From Coenobita brevimanus (taxonomy: Eukaryota; Arthropoda; Malacostraca; Decapoda; Coenobitidae): 64,000 nucleotides of DNA. Numbering within the stretch: position 1 is the stretch's first letter; every line of letters starts with the position of its first letter. This document shows positions 60,186 to 64,000 of the stretch, one piece after another. The notes under the pieces were generated by a model. That model saw only the letters and a list, made by a program, of their open reading frames with translations. It made no database searches and had not been told where the DNA came from. The stretch is taken from NCBI GenBank assembly GCA_032717465.1, contig CM064658.1, positions 61,001 through 125,000 of the forward strand, given 5' to 3'. A program made the position numbers and the translations under genes.

Positions 60186-60600
60186 TCTATCTATCTCTGT
60201 ACAGCCAGATGTCTTAATTCCATATGGGGTGGCCACAGACAAACTGCCTCCATGCCATCCGGTCACCTGCCATTTCACTGCCCTCCCAACTTACAGTATC
60301 AAATTGTACAGCATGAAAAATGTTGTTGTTGCTGTTGATGCTGAAGATGTTAAGTAACCATGGTCTGTCTGGCTGAGCAGACCTATCAACCACAGTCAAG
60401 CAACTGCCCCTGCAGGACCATCCCATGAAGTGAACCGGTGTTTCCTTGGGGCAGACAGTACCTTGCCACAGAGAAAAGAGTGAAGGTTTGGTTTCCAGAC
60501 AGATGATGCATTCGCGTCTCTCCACCCAGTTAACAGGGCCACCACAGAAGGCTTGAAATCTTCCCAAATTGTTTTCTGGGTTACAGGAAACCATAACATT
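60186..60600 (-). repeat. LINE-C tail followed by an S2 copy
   Basis: 60186-60290 matches the LINE-C C-terminus (WRQFVCGHPIWN on the minus strand) with (TATC)n at 60183; 60310-60600 is S2 in minus orientation with TTGTTGTTGCTGTTG tail. Confidence 0.65.
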
Positions 60601-60604
60601 TGTT

Positions 60605-62100
60605 CATCAGTGTAATGTCACCTGAAGAGGAAACAAGAGCAATAAGAAGTTACAGGAAAGATGGGAGAATCGTGAACAGTGGAGAGCATAGCCTACATGG
60701 AAAAAGAATAATAAAGGTTATGAGAGAAGCAGTGCTACATCAAGCAAGAGGTGGTGCTCCAAGGACCTATTTCTCCCCTGCAGACCTATCTACCTTCATG
60801 GAATCAGTTTCTCCCCACAGAATAGCACAGAATCCCTACTTGGATATATTTTAACCCATTGAATCTCTTCTTTCCACTTGTGCCCGTTTCCCCCTCAACC
60901 TGTGGTATTCTCCCACATGAATCTATTAACTTCACGGATATGGAGCTAATAGGTATATGGGTTGGTGGGTGGGTGGACAGGGGACTGGTGGATATTGGGA
61001 ATAGCTCCATATTCACCTAGCCCCAATCCACCCACCCACCAACCAATATACCTATCTACTCTGCTTTTAAAAATATATAAAAGAATATAAACACCTATAA
61101 TTTACCGCTTAACCTCCCTCCCTTTCTCTCTCCCCACTGTTCACCTTCTTAACCCCCCCCTCTCTCTCTCTCTCTCCCCCTTCCATCCCTTCTCTCATTC
61201 TTCCCTCTCCTACATCCTGCACCCTTACCCCTTCCCTCTCTCACTTTTCCATTGGCTACTTTTCCCTCTCCCTTCCTTTCTCCCTCTGGCTACAGCTAGG
61301 CAATCTGGCTGAAAAGGTCTCTCTTTTAGGCCAGTGTAAACATAAAATAACATGATAATTCCTGTGCATCATATAAGGCAATAGGAAAGTTCAGGTGTAT
61401 GGCATGTAATACTTCTCAGTACCAAAATCTTACTCTCTTTAGTTAATATATCAACTTTACTCACTTTCACTACACACTTACATGCTAACAAATATGTTTT
61501 ATGGTTCACACCCACTATCAGTACAGATCACCCTCAATATTGGGGTGATCCTTACAGGGGGGTGTCTTTTTGTAAAGGCACTATAATATCAATTTAACCT
61601 TCCACAAACAAATGATAATATTTGCCAAAGATAGCTCTGTACCTGAGGTATAAGTCACTAACATTTCTTAATAAAACTTTCTTTTTCTTTATTTCTGGAG
61701 GATATTTTCCATTAACCCAAACCTAATGCTACCTGGCTATTTCTTCTTCCTATATCACATTCCCACAATGAAAGAGCTTCATCTACATTAAAAGATATGC
61801 AGTAGGATTAGCATTTTTTTCAGGACAACTCTCTACCAGCTTATTTACTTATGTAAAGCAAAATCCCTGGCAGACTGTCATACTCTTTGTAAGTGATTTT
61901 TCTGTAGGTTTCCATTTCCTATATTTTAAGTAATTAACAAAACAATCGTTAGTCATAATTCAAAAACCATTGAAAACTACTCTTTAAAAAGTTAATCATG
62001 AATAAAAATACTTCCTGTTACTCTTAATGTCCTCACTTTTAATTGCTACTGTGCACTCGGGACTTGATACACAAGTGATACAATGGATGTGGACTTACTT
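60605..62100. other. 5' flank, unassigned
   Basis: 60600-60854 has an open plus frame without recognisable motif. 60955-61045 contains an inverted GGTTGGTGGGTGGGTGG / CCACCCACCCACCAACC pair. (CT)n at 61159-61178. No supported gene. Confidence 0.5.
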
Positions 62101-62950
62101 GATACCTAACAGGGTAGTGATATTAATTACGGCATTCCGTAACTACTTCCACGCTTCCAGATTATGTTCAGCTCTCACCAATTTTGTTTCTTGACGAGTA
62201 TAATATAACCAACGCCTTTTCAAACTCAAATACACCCCCGGCCCCCGACAAACACCCAACCCAAGCCACACAGTGTTCTAAACATCCCCGGGACGCTTAG
62301 AGTTCAACGACCCATCGACAGGAGCTACTCATTCACAGTGAACAACAACAACATGGTAACATAGGAAGGCGCTCTTTCTGAGCAAATGAAATTCCCTGAA
62401 ATACAAGCTACGCAAGATATGGAACGATTACGAAACATGAGGACAACCAAAGCCAAAGCCAAAACAGGGAATGATACCCAGCGTTCCCAACTGACAACAC
62501 ATTGAACTCTGGCGCTTGGTTCACCATCAAAATGTGTGTGTGTGTGTGTGTGTGTGTGTGACCAGTGTGTGTGTGTGTGTGTGTGAAGGTTCGATGAAAA
62601 TCATTAAGATCTTAAAGCCTTTGCCCTTTCTTTATTGATTGACTGTTCGATGAGTCATTCAGATCTTAGCAAAACGCTATGAACATGATTACAGATGTCA
62701 ACTCATCAGTGTAATGCTACAGTGAAGTATAATATACCGGATGACCACAGATCTGCTTGACATTACTGTGGGGTCCTGTAAACAACATACATCAAGCAAT
62801 GAGCGTTGTTATAAAAGCTAAGGTCGACACGCACACACGCACGCGCACTCGATCTACCCTGAAAAGCGCCTTGACAACTATGGTCACGTCGGCGGTTAGG
62901 CCTATGCATGCTGTAGATTTGTAAGGTCTGCGAAATTATTCAGCTCTGCG
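62100..62950 (-). promoter_or_regulatory. Possible Dnmt3 5' flank and promoter region
   Basis: Inference only. The interval is richer in C, G and CpG than the surrounding DNA and free of obvious repeats apart from a (GT)n at 62533-62585. Exon 1 begins at a splice acceptor, so a non-coding 5' exon should lie upstream. A usable minus-strand donor (AATTG|GTGAGA) occurs at 62179. No TATA box or initiator could be assigned. Confidence 0.25.
62533..62585. repeat. (GT)n microsatellite
   Basis: Two GT runs separated by ACCA. Confidence 0.95.
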
Positions 62951-63300
62951 GACACAATCTAATTTGTCCTGCTTTGCCCAACACGATTTCCGCTCCCCAC
63001 TTTTTTTTCTTCAAATTTTCTTACTCATTTAGGCCTATCTCGTTACAGAAGTATGAACTATATATCGTCGGTCATTATATTAACTCCTACCAAACAGATG
63101 ACCGTGAAACGCCTCGTCTCCGATTCTCAGCCTCCCTCTTACCTTTGTCATTCCTGCAGCAAATCTCGAGAACGTACGAACAGTTTAATATTTTCTGACA
63201 CCTGTTTCACTGAGATAGTAGGACTGATTATTGAAAAAAAAAATCACGGCTATTATTTCAACCCAAATATGCCTTCTGCGCAATCTCATAGGCCTACTCA
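62820..63300. other. Distal 5' flank, unassigned
   Basis: Relatively CpG-rich near 62825-62900 (CACGCACGCGCACTCG, CACGTCGGCGG). No gene supported. Confidence 0.4.
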
Positions 63301-63303
63301 GGA

Positions 63304-63306
<3 letters not shown>

Positions 63307-63353
<47 letters not shown>

Positions 63354-63420
63354 AAGGTAGAGAGATGTATGAGAGGGAGGATGCGAGCTGGGGGAAGGAT
63401 AGCCTAATGACAGAAGAGTG
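63307..63420 (+). repeat. (CT)n then LINE-C scrap
   Basis: (CT)n at 63307-63350 then GAGATGTATGAGAGGGAGG ... GAGCTGGGGGAAGG as in LINE-C at 37917-37965. Confidence 0.6.
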
Positions 63421-63467
63421 AATGACATGAAATATTTCAACACCTTTTACCATGAACGCCACCTGTG

Positions 63468-63590
63468 CCAGCCTGTATCCCCCCAGTCCCCCTGCCAGCC
63501 TGTATCCCCCCTCTGTCCCCCTGCCAGCCTGTATCCCCCCTGTCCCCCTACCAGCCTGTATCCCCCCTGTCCCCCTGCCAGTGCTCGCCA
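63468..63590. repeat. 27-bp C-rich minisatellite
   Basis: CCAGCCTGTATCCCCCCTGT units start at 63468, 63495, 63524 and 63551, with a partial one at 63578 (spacing 27, 29, 27, 27). G-runs of 5-6 lie on the minus strand. Confidence 0.9.
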
Positions 63591-63757
63591 TTTCCAACCA
63601 CTCCGGCGCTCATGCACTCACCCACCGCCCTACCTACTCCCTCTTTGCTGATGTGGGACAGGATTTTCGCTCGCCTTGCTCGCTATCCTGCCTCATTTCT
63701 GGCCAATCGTTGCATCTTCCTAGCCTTAATGTGTCGAAAAAATATATGAAAGATACT

Positions 63758-64000
63758 ATGCTATGTGGGGAGAATGAGAGACTGACTAGAAGAGTGTATA
63801 TGAGAAGAAAAAGTCAACTCATCAAACTGGCATGCATACACTCTTGTTTCACGTTCTGTAAGGAAGCTCCATAACACCTCTTCCCCAGCGATTTATTTTT
63901 GGGTACGGGTGGTTAATATCCTTTTATATGTTATTTATGTAGAGTATGGCGATATTAGAGGGATTTTTGTACCACAAAAGAGGAGAGTGGGTCCAATATG
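63758..64000 (+). repeat. LINE-C scrap and truncated M2 MITE
   Basis: 63758-63810 reads GENERLTRRVYMR as in LINE-C; 63835-64000 is the start of an M2 element (AAGGAAGCTCCATAACACCT) cut by the window end. Confidence 0.6.

Noticed and set aside
60600..60854. 84-residue plus-strand frame as a gene
   Set aside because: No recognisable motif, no neighbouring exons; kept only as unassigned.
63298..63651. Gly- or Pro-rich proteins on both strands
   Set aside because: Produced by the (CT)n and 27-bp minisatellites.

Overview
The window is eukaryotic, intron-rich and AT-rich. It is crowded with simple repeats, tRNA-derived SINE-like repeats, fragments of at least five non-LTR retrotransposon families and small TIR DNA transposons. 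I infer an arthropod, most plausibly a decapod crustacean, from this repeat style together with a complete PWWP-ADD-methyltransferase DNMT3. The species cannot be named from the sequence.

I see one host protein-coding gene: a de novo DNA (cytosine-5)-methyltransferase (Dnmt3) on the minus strand. It has 22 coding exons, from an ATG at 59176 to a stop at 15489. Every exon was joined by eye at GT/AG boundaries. All phases agree and the model totals 2823 nt (940 codons plus stop). The order is: acidic low-complexity N-terminus (exons 1-5), PWWP (6-9), linker (10), ADD zinc fingers (11-14), catalytic domain (15-22), then a basic C-terminal extension of about 94 residues. The ADD PHD-finger exon (37425-37489, 65 nt) and a 48-nt exon (39459-39506) are too short to stand out as ORFs and were found by reading the intervals.

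Layout: 1-1740 is a GC-rich repetitive block, possibly retroelement-derived. 2000-15488 lies beyond the 3' end of the gene and holds LINE relics, SINE-like copies and TIR elements, including one nested inside another. 15489-59205 is Dnmt3, with introns full of LINE, SINE and MITE insertions, a 14 x 35-bp satellite, a 110-bp array, a pogo/Tigger element and one almost intact antisense LINE reverse transcriptase. 59206-64000 holds the 5' flank or 5'-UTR intron, a possible promoter near 62.1-62.9 kb and microsatellites.

The most unusual feature is that the 3' ends of two Dnmt3 exons (1 and 11), with their splice donors, recur as repeat units in neighbouring non-coding sequence. Other notable points are an in-frame 42-bp duplication carrying the splice acceptor of exon 4, a CAGCAG tandem acceptor at exon 15, a GAT-rich microsatellite abutting the donor of that exon, and the basic C-terminal tail.
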